Shown here: positions 11,501 through 20,700 of the stretch, one piece after another | Position numbering within the stretch: position 1 is the stretch's first letter | How the letters are laid out: each line of letters opens with the position of its first letter | Source of the DNA: Alnus glutinosa | Taxonomy: Eukaryota > Streptophyta > Magnoliopsida > Fagales > Betulaceae | DNA length: 64,000 bases | Assembly: GCF_958979055.1 (NCBI RefSeq) | Contig: NC_084886.1 | Location: 43,202,654-43,266,653 of the forward strand | Direction: 5' to 3' | Notes under the pieces: model-generated | What the model was told of the DNA's origin: nothing | The model's input: the letters and a program-made list of their open reading frames with translations, nothing else | Database searches by the model: none | Translations under genes and position numbers: made by a program

Positions 11501-12386
11501 ATATTGCCATTCTTAATCTCCAGAGGCTCTTTAGTCAGATGATACGTGCTTCATTCATTTACAACAAGTAGCTGGAAGTAGGCTGATGTGATTTGAATCT
11601 TTCTTTTCTTTCCTCGTCTTTGTCCTCTTTCTTCTTGCAGACCCTAATGTCTTTTACCATTGTACATAAACCAAGTCGGTATAGTAGTCCGATCTAATCT
11701 AATATCGAAGCTTTTTTTTTTTTTTTTTTATCATCAAAGAAGGTTTATTGCTTACTGGTATTAGGTGGTATATTTTTGTTCTAGTGCACTGGTTTTGATG
11801 ATCCAGAAATTGACATCTTTTTCTTCCTCTTTTGTATGTTTTATAATTGATTTTTCAATTGATACTAAAATCTTATATATGCTACAAAGTTTTTTTTCTT
11901 TTTCTTTTTAAGAAAATTGGCTAAAAGTATAACGTAAATTGTTCATGATTAGCATTCTTATCTCTTTGTTTTGTTTCTACAATCAAATATGACCTAGCTT
12001 TGCAATCTGAAGTCTAGTTACCGTTCTGAAGAAAATAATCTAATTAAAGACCAAAGTATGTGAATTCCAATTTCAAGGTGAGCTTATTTAGAACAATATT
12101 GTAACAGGAACCTCATGGCATGGTAACAATTGGGGAATTTCGACTGCCAGAGGCTAAGGCTGGAACAGCAATGTACTTTGATTTCCCTAGGCCGATATCA
12201 ACCCGCAGAATTTCATTCAAACTTCTTGGAGATGTCGCAGCATTTGCAGATGATCCTACGGAACAAGACGATTCGAGTTTTTGGCCGTTGGCATCGGGCT
12301 TGTCATTGTCCAATAGGATTAAGTTGTATTACTGTGCTGATCCTTATGAACTTGGTAAATGGGCTACTAGTCTTTCGGCAATTTGA
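631..12386 (+). CDS. SAC9: Phosphoinositide phosphatase SAC9, C-terminal exons (5' part outside window)
   Basis: Three coding exons are seen: 631-1089, 1190-1420 and 12108-12386 (stop TGA 12384-12386). All junctions are GT-AG and all are phase 0, giving 322 residues. The protein matches the C-terminal region of plant SAC9: blocks such as [56 protein letters not shown] and [15 protein letters not shown] are collinear with it, and the end resembles the family ending ADPYE(L/V)GKWASLSA with one extra Thr. SAC9 is a plant-specific protein of about 1,600 residues with an N-terminal SAC phosphatase domain acting on PI(4,5)P2. That catalytic domain lies to the left of the window. The start of the first exon was chosen by the acceptor TTAGTACAG and homology beginning VQIYA. 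The last intron is exceptionally long (1421-12107). No frame lesion is seen, so the gene looks functional. Confidence 0.93.
1648..2785 (-). mobile_element. Antisense LINE (non-LTR retrotransposon) reverse-transcriptase fragment
   Basis: Read on the minus strand, 2785 to 1648 encodes decayed LINE reverse transcriptase. It includes the segments [17 protein letters not shown] and [18 protein letters not shown], which contain the (K)AYD motif of LINE RT. Further down come the stretch corresponding to YLMSLFS and a segment matching the sense LINE around 9600-9740. It is collinear with the sense copy at 7540-9740 in this intron, so both belong to the same or a closely related family. Frameshifts and stops make it non-functional. 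Neither LINE end is present. Confidence 0.8.
2822..3790. repeat. Inserted element with GC-rich minisatellite (GGTGGCC...CCACCCCAAGAGAAG units)
   Basis: The left edge, near 2822, has the sequence GGTAAATTACACTTTACCCC that is common at the ends of plant Mutator-like elements. From about 3260 to 3760 the sequence is an irregular tandem array of roughly 30-bp units. Each pairs a short hairpin of the type GTGGC(C/T)...GGCCACC with the spacer CCCAAGAGAAGACA. The open frames here on both strands are translations of the repeat, not genes. A sequence resembling the inverted left edge occurs at 4679-4702 (GTGTAATTCAC), so the element may extend that far and enclose the antisense LINE end. I could not confirm a target duplication. 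Confidence 0.55.
3790..4625 (-). mobile_element. Antisense LINE 3' end with zf-RVT-like domain
   Basis: On the minus strand, 4560 to 4060 encodes the C-terminal zf-RVT-type region of a plant LINE. Seen are [40 protein letters not shown] and [18 protein letters not shown], with Cys/His residues in the expected order (CFMC...H...H). The 3' untranslated end, with a GTATACTTCTAGTGTACT-like signature, follows at about 3880-3860 and ends in a T/A-rich tract near 3815. The same region is found in sense orientation at 10100-10690. A stop and frame changes show it is dead. Confidence 0.78.
5330..6671. mobile_element. Mutator-like (MULE) non-autonomous element with 9-bp target duplication
   Basis: The termini are inverted: GGGTTAAATACGTTTTTGGT at the left and its complement at the right. 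Imperfect terminal inverted repeats extend for roughly 300 bp, including an inner GC-rich segment (about 5580-5660 against 6290-6375). The element is flanked by the perfect 9-bp duplication TAAAATTAA (5321-5329 and 6672-6680), the size typical of Mutator elements. It has no transposase. The unique centre, about 5660-6290, has a stretch open for about 50 codons (6110-6268) that could be a captured gene fragment, as in Pack-MULEs, but I cannot identify it. Confidence 0.85.
8085..9293. mobile_element. Solo LTR with 5-bp target duplication, inserted in the LINE
   Basis: The 1,209-bp sequence begins TGAAAAATAG and ends AAACTAACA, so it has the TG...CA ends of an LTR. It is flanked by the 5-bp duplication AATGT (8080-8084 and 9294-9298). 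Removing it restores the LINE reading GGCAATGTTAAAGATCTGG, which agrees with the other LINE copy. No internal region is present, so it is a solo LTR left by recombination. The inner part, 8600-9125, carries about fourteen copies of a CGTCCGGACG-type palindrome. A truncated relative lies at 46322-46905. Confidence 0.85.
9916..10090 (+). mobile_element. Possible tRNA-derived SINE inserted in the LINE
   Basis: The segment begins GGGTTGGCTTGAGTGGTAAG. This contains a good RNA polymerase III box A (GGCTTGAGTGG), as in tRNA-derived plant SINEs. It interrupts the similarity to LINE protein between the [13 protein letters not shown] segment and the [17 protein letters not shown] segment. A convincing box B was not found, and no tail or target duplication was established, so this is tentative. 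Confidence 0.45.
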
Positions 12387-13025
12387 GTGTTATTTATGCA
12401 CGTAAAATAGTGTCTGGGGATTGACTGGGAGGCTTGTCATTGTCCACTATGGTATTGGTTGTGGTTATATTGTTTTTACTTTTCTTCAGCTTGTAACATT
12501 ATATTCATTGATGTAATAATAACAGTGTTGTGAAATTACAATTGCTTGACTGTCTCCACTCTTTGGAATTAGCCTGCAGCAATGTACTTGAACCAACACA
12601 AACATAGTCATTCTTTTCAGAACCATATCATGCTGTTATTTATTTGTAATTTACCTCGTTGAAAGTAGATAGCGGAGATAAATTTTATTTAGTAGATTGT
12701 TATACGACCGAGATAACATTACAGTGAAAATCAACATTTGGATTAGCAATGGCTTATAAAAAGAAAAATCAAGAGTTAATTTTGACTACTCTGTCATTCT
12801 AGTTGTATAACAGTTTACTAGATAACATTACTCAATGACACAAGACCTTGCCAATAGAATACAAGTGTTAAACATTGAGTTCCGGCCGATAGCACATGAG
12901 TCCAAGACCCTTTTTTTCTTGGAAGAAACCAAGCCATGAAATGAGAAATCAACATAGAGTGCTTATCCAATATGGTGCGCATATATCCCACATAGAAAAC
13001 ATTAAAATCTTTGGAGCAGAAGAGC
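12387..13025. other. SAC9 3' UTR and spacer
   Basis: Downstream of the SAC9 stop the sequence is AT-rich. It has TTGATGTAATAATAAC at about 12509-12525, a plausible near-upstream and poly(A) region for SAC9. The rest to 13025 holds no gene I can recognise; short frames on the minus strand there follow the dead dioxygenase remnant without similarity. Confidence 0.45.
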
Positions 13026-13290
13026 TCAAACACCACAATGCTCCTTGATAGGATTCTGAGTTCCCTGACCCTTCTCTGATCTGACATATCCAATGTGATC
13101 AAGTGGTTTATACTGTAAAGGGTGTTCAGCGTCGACCAGCTCTTCCGATATGCGTATTATCCCTTCGTTGAATGTAAAGAGCCCGAAAAAATGTATCGTA
13201 TTGTCTTCGTTCATGACAACTCCATGTTTGCAAGGCCAATCTGTCATTGCTCCATGCCTATCCAAGCAAAAACATGCATTCCCTAGATTC
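13026..13290 (-). pseudogene. C-terminal remnant of a 2-oxoglutarate-dependent dioxygenase (AOP/GAME31-like)
   Basis: On the minus strand about 85 residues resemble the C-terminal end of plant Fe(II)/2-oxoglutarate dioxygenases of the AOP type. Seen are PCKHGVVMNEDNTI, FFGLFTFNEGIIRISEELVD, HPLQYKPLDHIGYV and the end IKEHCGV followed by a stop. In this family the conserved arrangement is RPC.HRVVMN...R.S.GLFSF...I..P.ELVD..HPL.(Y/F)KPFDH. Here the Arg of the 2-oxoglutarate-binding R-x-S motif is lost (IHFFGLF), and no upstream exon with the HxD motif is present. I call it a relic. It might be a distant last exon of an unfound gene, but nothing upstream supports that. Confidence 0.65.
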
Positions 13291-13329
13291 AGATTACGTA
13301 AGTTGAAATAATTTAATTGAAACAAGAAG

Positions 13330-14290
13330 AGAAAACAAAGGATGAAATAATTTAATTGACACTACGATGAACTTTTTACATAATCATGTAAGCATCTTCA
13401 ACAATAGACTCTATCCTCCAATCACATGGAGGATCTTAGGATCTTTGTTGAGGATGATGGAAACTACATATAAAGAGTTATCTTCTAGAATAATTAGATT
13501 CTGTTTGGGGTTGTCTTGTAAGAGTGCCTGACATATGGTCTGAGAATCCTAGATGTTATTTCTTTTGGAAGGTGGCAACTAGTATAATTGGTTAAAAAAT
13601 AAATCTCTTAGTGCCATTTAGCAGATTAGAAATTGAATCTTACCTTAACCAGAATCGAAGGTTTTATGGATCGGAAATTTTGAAGTATCCCTAAATTGGG
13701 AGTTTAAAGTTTTCATGGATAGGAGACTGGCCCCTCAGGCAACTCGGTCATTATTTTTTGAGAAATCATGTCAATATCATTTTACTTTTAGCTCACAGTA
13801 TTTAATTTCATAAATATGAGATATGAGTTTGAGCCTATTTTAAATTTGAGACCCTGGTCAATCGTTGGGTCAACTAAATAACTGAAAATACAATTATACC
13901 ACTAGAATTAAAAATAATAATAAAAAAAATAAAAAATAAAAAAATGGATGGTGGGGTGACGACAATGGGGGCTGGTTGACATAGCTTAGCCACTCTAAGT
14001 CTCTAATTTATTTGGTTTCTGCCAATTTTTTTTTTTAAAAATAAAATAAAATAGTAATGCTACTTTTCACATCCATTTATTACATCTATTTCACATCAAC
14101 TGACATGTCGTATTTTAAGTGGCTTCTCATGTTAGTCAATTATAAAAAATAAAAAATAAAGGCGAAAAAATCACTTAAAACATGCCTCACATTAGCTAGT
14201 GTGAAATGAATTTAAGGTAGCAATACTCTCAAGTTTTTGATACGAGGGTATAATTGTATTTTTATAGCTATTTTTGTTAACTTTGTTAAT
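13330..14290. other. Intergenic, no gene recognised
   Basis: AT-rich spacer with several A- and T-runs (for example 13908-13943) and no supported coding region, RNA gene or intact transposon. Confidence 0.4.
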
Positions 14291-14305
14291 GTCCTAAAAT
14301 AGGAA

Positions 14306-14416
14306 AAAGCTCCCTACACAATTTGTGCACAACCACTCACATTGATGGGACCCATATAAGTGGGTGGGTCCCACCAATGCAAGTGGGTTGTGCACAATTG
14401 TTGTGTAGGGATCAGT
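14306..14416. repeat. Small inverted-repeat element (MITE-like hairpin)
   Basis: The left arm CTCCCTACACAATTTGTGCA continues to CAACCACTCACATTG. It pairs with the right arm CAATGCAAGTGGGTTGTGCA, which runs on to CAATTGTTGTGTAGGGA. The centre contains a second small palindrome, GGGACCCAT...GTGGGTCCC. The whole unit is about 110 bp and could fold into one hairpin. It has no coding capacity. Confidence 0.7.
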
Positions 14417-14419
14417 TCC

Positions 14420-15120
14420 CCCTGAAATATTCAGAAGCAGTGAAAATTGTGTTGCGTGAGGGGCTATGTTTTGATAAAAATACAAGATGCCTTTTTCATG
14501 TTTAAATAAATGGCTTATCCTTTTGGTTTGGAAGTATTTGAGTGGATATGGTGGTACAAATGAAGTATCAATTTGCCTTTCTTCTTTTTGGATCGGATAA
14601 GACAATCAATATGTTATAATAATACAGACATACATATATTAAGGGATTGTGGTTTCACGACTTGTTTAATAAGCATTTCTGAGGCCTTCTCCCCATAAAA
14701 ACAAAGGGAGAACAAAACTATTAACTAATATAACATTAACACCAATGAGAAGGCACAAAACCTGACCTCTCCACCTTTACAAGTCCTCATGTCTCCAACC
14801 CTCTCCCTCGATATTTTATGCACTTAATCAAACTCAAGAAACAACAATACCAAATTTTTAGAATCATGGAAACTGAATAGTCATAATCATCAGGATAAAA
14901 AAAACCACTTCGTGACACTTTTGGGAAAACAAGGGTGAATTTGGGGAGATTAGCTGCTAAAAACCACGTGCGTGACATGTGGGCGGCCTCCCGTCTGTAA
15001 AGACGGATTTTGTAAATGGAATGCCTTCATTGACAATTACAGAAACTTGGTGTAGGTACATTGGAGGTAAAATCAAAAGAGAGGTGCAACTTCGGGGAGT
15101 AAAATGTATTTTTTCCCATT
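14420..15120. other. Intergenic, no gene recognised
   Basis: Spacer with short spurious frames on both strands and no similarity I can recognise. Confidence 0.35.
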
Positions 15121-15124
15121 TTTT

Positions 15125-15610
15125 TAATTATCCCAGAGGCTAGAGCTTGTAAGTGGTCTTCTATAAGAACCCAAGAGTTATTAAATACGAGCATGATACA
15201 GTTTTCTTAGCATATTCATCTTGTATAAATTTTATAAAGTCATGGCTCCCTCGAAGCAGAACAGGTCCTAAATCCTTTAACACAACCGAGTCCATACCAA
15301 AGTGGTATCAGAGCCTAGGCACGGAGGATAGGGTGCATCAACTTGAGCGTGGACGACAGCTATTCATGGAGAAACAAGTTTGGTACCGACTACTTTGTCA
15401 GGAAGGCAGGGCAGTCTCATGGGAGGAGCTAGTCGAGGGACTCAATGCACGGTATGGAACATCACCCCAATTACTTAACCTAGTCCCACTGCAAGGGGCA
15501 TCCAGCAAGACTGCGAATATCTTCTCATTTGAGAGCATCCCAGATCATCTTCAAGCTCTCAAATTTTGGATAGGATTACTGACAAGGTTCTTATTTAAAG
15601 ATGAATAACA
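15125..15610 (+). mobile_element. LTR-retrotransposon remnant: LTR end, primer-binding site and gag fragment
   Basis: At 15303-15315 lies TGGTATCAGAGCC, the primer-binding site complementary to initiator-Met tRNA used by plant LTR retrotransposons. It sits just after an LTR-like segment. The open frame across it continues into a gag-like stretch, KQVWYRLLCQEGRAVSWEEL followed by VEGLNARYGTS. This is the pattern of the retrotransposon gag domain of Ty3/Gypsy elements (W....W.EF...L..RYG). The rest of gag, pol and the second LTR are missing, so it is a fragment. Confidence 0.65.
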
Positions 15611-15611
15611 T

Positions 15612-16259
15612 GATCAGACTAAAGGTAACAAATTTGCAGTTTGGTCATGCAACCAATAGGTGCACAGAGATGGCGTGATATAGACTTGCTTAGTTGCTTT
15701 CTTTCTGTAAAAGGAAGCATGAAAAACTTATCTTTTATAAGTTACCGATAGGAAGATCAAAGCTTGAGAATCAAAAATTGGATCTTGATGTTTCATGAAA
15801 ACCTTGAGAAGCTAAGTAAATAAATCCGAGCCCAGTTAGTACTGAACTATATACAGAGCAATGCGTTGGGATTAGAGCTTTGCAAATTGCTAGTGGAAAT
15901 GAACTGAGTTCGTTTCATATATAATTTGAGCAATGTACACAGCAGTATCAGCAACCAAACTAGTCAGAAATATGCACAAGTAGTAGTAAAAAAATCAACT
16001 ACAGTCTTCATGCAATAGCATTTTAACAAAGAATATCTTTTATTTCCCTTTCAAACTGAGCAACAAAAGAGAATTCAAATTATGAATCCAGGAAGAATCC
16101 TGCCTCACTGTTTTTCATTTGCAAAAGTGAGGAGATTCAAGCCCAAGCCAACATCTTAAATTGAAAAGTTTACACTATGAAGGTAAAACCATCCAATTTT
16201 CAACAAATAAAATCGATAAGAAGTTTATTTACAGCAGTTGAGCAGATGTAGTCCACACC
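15612..16259. other. Spacer including probable 3' UTR of the F-box gene
   Basis: This follows the F-box stop on the minus strand. It is AT-rich and has no coding similarity. The TTTATT and AATAAA-like words near 16030-16050 and 16206 (seen as complements) could serve the F-box transcript. Confidence 0.35.
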
Positions 16260-17348
16260 TTAGTAGTGACAAGTGAATAGCGTGCTCCTAAATGCATGAG
16301 CTGAGAACCACAATGGGAGCGTAGAGCCATTCTTGACGGAGTACATTTCTTTCCACACTCGATTATTCCGCTGATACACCAATACCTGCTTATGAGTTGC
16401 TAGGAAAACACATTCACCTGTCTGACTTATCGGGAAAATGCCCGGAACAAGTCCTCTGATACATCTAAGACTCACCCTATCCACCAAATGCCATTCCTCC
16501 CTCTCATAGTCTTTCAATACCCAAATATTCATCCAAGCATCTGAAATCTGCAACACGGACAAGCAACCATCCGACTCCAACAAATAAATTCTATTCCCAG
16601 CAGAAACACTGCCGACTTGCTCTGGCAATGGCATCTTCCTCCATATGTCACAATCCAAATCAAGCACAAGAATACAAGAACAACTACCTGTCAACCAATG
16701 CAAAGAGCCATTCACAAACACAACTTGATTCCGATTCATGTGCGTAAAATGATCATCTTGAAAAGATACAAACTTTCTCCATTTGTTCGACTCCGAATCA
16801 AAAACCAAACATATAAAAGTTCCATCCGACCTTTGACCAAAAGAGCGGTGATAGCCCGCTAACACAACCTTAAATTTCTGACTCGACAGATCGCATGCCA
16901 AACCAACCAGAATGGCCTCACCGTCAGGGTAAAACCGTGTCACAGGCCTCTCTCTGCTCCTAGGAAGCAACCTAAACTCCCTAGTCATCGGATTACAGAT
17001 ATAGTAAACACCCTTATCGGGAATACTAGAGCAACACAGCAAGCCATTACATGAGGCTCTAACCTTAACTCTATCTTTCAAGAAATCCAACGAAAATTCA
17101 GAAACACCCCTCAGATTATCAACACAAATCAAACTGGATTTCGATTCTGATGCCTCTGAAACCTCAACCAATACCATAGGGTTCTTAACAGACAATTCGT
17201 TATAGAGCTGGACAAAATACTTATCCGAGGACAATCTGTACCAAAGTTTACACACGGTTTTGCTTCTGAATAGGGACTTCATCGGCAATCTTGAAAGAAT
17301 TTGAAGAACAACTTCGTCCGGGAAAAACCCATCTCCTCGTGAACTCAT
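16260..17348 (-). CDS. F-box protein with F-box-associated (FBA/kelch-type) C-terminal domain
   Basis: Single uninterrupted coding exon, 362 residues, stop TAA at 16260-16262. The F-box lies at residues 8-48 (FFPDEVVLQILSRLPMKSLF and VCKLWYRL). It is followed by the CNGLLCC block (100-106) and the signature NPMTREFRLLP (119-129) of the F-box-associated domain. Later repeats such as VVFVNGSLHWLTGSCSCILV and DIWRKMPLPEQ have the beta-propeller style of plant F-box/kelch proteins. Such proteins bind SKP1 through the F-box and present substrates to SCF ubiquitin ligases; the substrate here cannot be told. The frame is open 20 codons further upstream (Met at 17408). I chose the Met at 17348 because the F-box normally starts within about ten residues and the upstream 20 residues are unlike the family. 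Confidence 0.88.
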   Translation of the reverse strand: MSSRGDGFFPDEVVLQILSRLPMKSLFRSKTVCKLWYRLSSDKYFVQLYNELSVKNPMVLVEVSEASESKSSLICVDNLRGVSEFSLDFLKDRVKVRASCNGLLCCSSIPDKGVYYICNPMTREFRLLPRSRERPVTRFYPDGEAILVGLACDLSSQKFKVVLAGYHRSFGQRSDGTFICLVFDSESNKWRKFVSFQDDHFTHMNRNQVVFVNGSLHWLTGSCSCILVLDLDCDIWRKMPLPEQVGSVSAGNRIYLLESDGCLSVLQISDAWMNIWVLKDYEREEWHLVDRVSLRCIRGLVPGIFPISQTGECVFLATHKQVLVYQRNNRVWKEMYSVKNGSTLPLWFSAHAFRSTLFTCHY

Positions 17349-17408
17349 AATTATCAAATTCCCAGGAGAAAATAAGTAAAATTTGAGATACCCAGATGTG
17401 AAAATCAA

Positions 17409-18307
17409 TAGAAAGGTCCGAGCTTTGCTTACCAGATGAAAATCCCGTTACGGGTATTCGGCGAAAACTCATTTGATGCGCGGGTGAATCTAAGTGGGGC
17501 TTTTCACTTTTGGCCTTATGAGCTCGTCATTTTCTTGGCCTCGTTGGGCAGATTTATTATACTATTTTTCTTGTCCAAGCCCCAAGCTAGGGCTGGGGGC
17601 CTGAGACTTTTGGGTTAAGAAATTATTGGAAGGAAACTCGAAGTTCTGCAAAGCAGAGTGCATACAAAGGAAGAGAATCTGAAAGGAAACTCGAGAACCG
17701 GAGAGAGAATATGCCAGTGAATGAAATTATTATGGACCAGTTTGATTAACGGTTGTGATTTAACATCAGAGGCAAATTCGGCTTGCGGACCCTCACCGCA
17801 TTCGCTAATGGGGGCCATAGGCGCTGATGATGAGGTCAGGCATAAACTAGTTGGATATCCAATGAATTAACAGGACCGGCTCTATTTGGAAAAAAATAAA
17901 ATTAGATGTTCGTCTAAGGCACCCGATTAATAAATATTAATAAAAAATGTTCGAAGACCTAATTATAGTTAATATTTTTTAATTAAGGTTTTAATTATAG
18001 TATAAGTAATTAAAAAGGCATTAATATCATTTAATTCCCCAACATTCTATTTTTGAATTAAGTCTTAAAAAATTGATTGTATTAAATAAGAGAATCAAAT
18101 AATATTAAAGACATTCTTAAATAAAATTCATTTTCTAACTTTAAACGTTCTAATTTTGAAAATAATTAAGAGAATGAAAATAATAATAATATTCAATTAT
18201 ATTGTGGGTAGAGATTTTTTGAGCCTTGTGATGAGTATTGAATAGCCAAATTTCTAATCAGAATTTAAAAAGACAATAATTTTGCATCTTAAAAAGTGAG
18301 AAAATTA

Positions 18308-18360
<53 letters not shown>

Positions 18361-18429
18361 TTAAAAAAAAGGCGTCCCTTAATCTTGTCGCCTTAAACCT
18401 CAAAATATATCGATTCAGATTTGAATGAA
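17409..18429. other. F-box promoter and AT-rich spacer with (AT)n at 18310-18357
   Basis: The first few hundred bases are upstream of the F-box gene. The remainder is strongly AT-rich. A dinucleotide (AT)n run of about 48 bp lies at 18310-18357. No gene is recognised. Confidence 0.45.
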
Positions 18430-19645
18430 GAAGAATGTTAGAGCTTCTTCTAGTGTTTTTCTGATGTCTATCTAGAAGGACATAAATGTAATAAAAAAAA
18501 TAACATCTATGTCATTCTGGATAATATGGATACAATTTTTTTTTTTTTATTACATTTATATCTTTCTTTCTTTTTTTGAACAAATAGCATGTGCTATCAT
18601 TAATATTGCAAACAACCCTAGGGCTTACAACTTGAAAATAAGGGACAAGACCCCCTATTCTCTAAGTTAGAAGGATCTGGCTTAGTAAAACAGCTGCCTA
18701 AGCAGAAATACAAATTTTACAAGAATGACATTTGAGCATCTCTTACAATAACGCTCACTCTCTAAAGAAATATGGTTGATCTAACAATTAGCCAACAAAT
18801 ATTCCTATAAAATTTGAACCAAACACAAGCAGACTGTGACCAGAGAAACATGAGAAGAACACAAAGACAAAACAGGCAAAAACACCAAAACAAGCTGCCA
18901 GCAGTGGGTGAAGGAGGCCAAGATGCCGGACGGCGGCGCGTGTAACCGGTTGCCACCGTGCCCGACCTGAAAAAGGCGGAGCGTGGCCCTCGCGCGCACC
19001 AAAGAGCAGAGAGCTCCCAGGCGCGTGGGCACCACACACCGATCACCGACGACCTACACGATCGGTCGACCGGAGCTTGAGGCGGCATGGGCGGAAGACG
19101 GCTGGGAACACAGCTGGGAGCGCGTGTCAATCAGAAGTCGACGGAGAAGTGTAGATCTGGCTTCCAAAATCAAAGAAAAATGTGAAAAAACCGGCCAAAA
19201 ATACCTTGTCGATGACACGTTGGTTTGGCCACTCTCCCATAAAAGACATCTTGAGATGAACAATCCTGCCAAAACGAAAGAAATAACAAAGAAAAGCAAA
19301 TAACAAACCACCATAGCCCAAAAAAGCTAGGGGAAAAGGTCAGCCACCACCGGATCTAGCCGGGAGAACAAAAGCTCCACAACTCTAGAGGTTGGGAGAA
19401 AAACTAACCCCACTAAACCAACCCAGGGGGAACAAAAAACACCCTGACTCACGAGGAGCCAGAGGGAAATCACCACCGGGAGAGGGAGGCATGACCACCC
19501 CTCCCGGTGAAAACCATGCTCACAGAGGAGGGGCTCTAGAGATACAGTTCGCCTTGTACTCTTATCATCATGTTGAATTAAAATTACATTTATATCCTTT
19601 CGGACGGACATCAGAAAATTACTATAAGGAGTTCTAGCATTCTTC
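18430..19645. mobile_element. Inverted-repeat element split by a later non-LTR insertion
   Basis: The left arm 18430-18492 (GAAGAATGTTAGAGCTTCTT ... CATAAATGTAAT) is an imperfect inverted copy of the right arm 19583-19645 (ATTACATTTATATCC ... CTAGCATTCTTC). The arms are about 63 bp and share the central word TTTTCTGATGTC. They mark a MITE-like element whose middle was invaded by the non-LTR insert at 18563-19582. Confidence 0.7.
18563..19582 (-). mobile_element. Non-LTR retroposon insertion with 14-bp target duplication
   Basis: The insert is flanked by a perfect 14-bp duplication, ATTACATTTATATC, at 18549-18562 and 19583-19596. Its left end is T-rich (TTTCTTTCTTTTTTTGAAC), the complement of an A-rich tail, so the element lies on the minus strand. 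Its 5' half (19300-19580) is GC-rich, like the leader of a plant LINE. The open frames in it on both strands show no recognised domain; it is either an internally deleted LINE or another non-coding retroposon. Confidence 0.75.
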
Positions 19646-19649
19646 TCAA

Positions 19650-20361
19650 ATGAATATGGCAAACTTCAGAGAAGAATGTGAGTTACAATTTACAAATAAT
19701 AATAATAATAAATAAATAAGAGAAGACTTCCACGTGGCAGTCATTAACCAATACTTCCACATTAGCCTTTTTTGTTCTAGAAAAATTCAAAATTGTCAAA
19801 TATCTTCTCAACCCATAATCGTTCCGCCATCAAAATTTGGAGCCCTAGAAATTTTTAAGCTCCAACCATAGCACACTAGCCGCTACTTCTAACTACTGTA
19901 TGTCGCCGCCGAGGATGTCGAAAAAATTGTTAGAAACTTTCGTAAGACCACAATTTTAAAAATAGACATTGTAAATGGAGGGTGCCAAAAAGCTTATATT
20001 CATATGGATAAGATTGTACTTAAGTTATGCGGAATACTTAAGATCGCAACATATCACCACGCTACGCAGCCAACATTTACGACGACCCACTCTATTGACA
20101 TTGACTTGATAATAATCTTTTTTCATTTGACGGCTTCACTTACTTATTAGTATTCGATAGCTTAATACTATGCTCATACCTACCAAACATATTTTAATAT
20201 AGCCTATATATCACCTCATCCGTAACTTGATTATAAAGATGCAACCTATTCAATTTCATACTTGACAAGATGCACCTGATCTCATACTTGGCAGGTGGTC
20301 GGCTGCCTGTGATAAGAAATAATAGGAATCCAAAGGCTTCTATTTATTAAAAATTAAAAAG

Positions 20362-20415
<54 letters not shown>

Positions 20416-20695
20416 TAGATAAATTGACTTCTTCAAGGGGATCAACGTCCAATAAACCACTTCGAAGGGCCAGGCCTCTGTAAATTGCTGATAGCAATTG
20501 GCTGAAATTATTCTTCAATAGAGTTGATCTACATCTTATATATTTATATAACAAAACAAGCCTCATATAGTATCAAAATAAAAGCAAACGTAACAATCAA
20601 GCATGTTTAATAATAAAGTAAAATCAAGAGATATCAGGAAGGAGATCAAGGGATCTATTCGAGAATCCCATCATGCCCGTGGTGCATGTGCAATG
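19650..20695. other. Intergenic, with (AAT)n microsatellite at 20360-20414
   Basis: Spacer without recognised genes. A trinucleotide (ATA/TAA) run of about 55 bp lies at 20360-20414 and a short AAT run at 19697-19712. Confidence 0.45.
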
Positions 20696-20700
20696 GTTGG

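Larger units (their letters stand above)
1421..12107 (+). other. 10.7-kb last intron of SAC9 filled with nested transposable elements
   Basis: The donor CAG|GTATTT at 1420/1421 and the acceptor TAACAG|GAA at 12107/12108 join two phase-0 exons. The intron contains, left to right: an antisense LINE fragment, a GC-rich repeat block, an antisense LINE 3' end, and a sense LINE interrupted by a Mutator-like element, a solo LTR and a SINE-like unit. About 1.4 kb of unassigned AT-rich sequence (10690-12107) follows. That tail holds a small stem-loop at 11381-11410 with arms CACCACCCCT/AGGGGTGGTG and no recognisable exon. Confidence 0.88.

Noticed and set aside
18762..19314. Several overlapping frames of 76-122 residues on the minus strand, and one on the plus strand
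   Set aside because: They lie within the retroposon insertion, overlap each other in different frames and show no domain.
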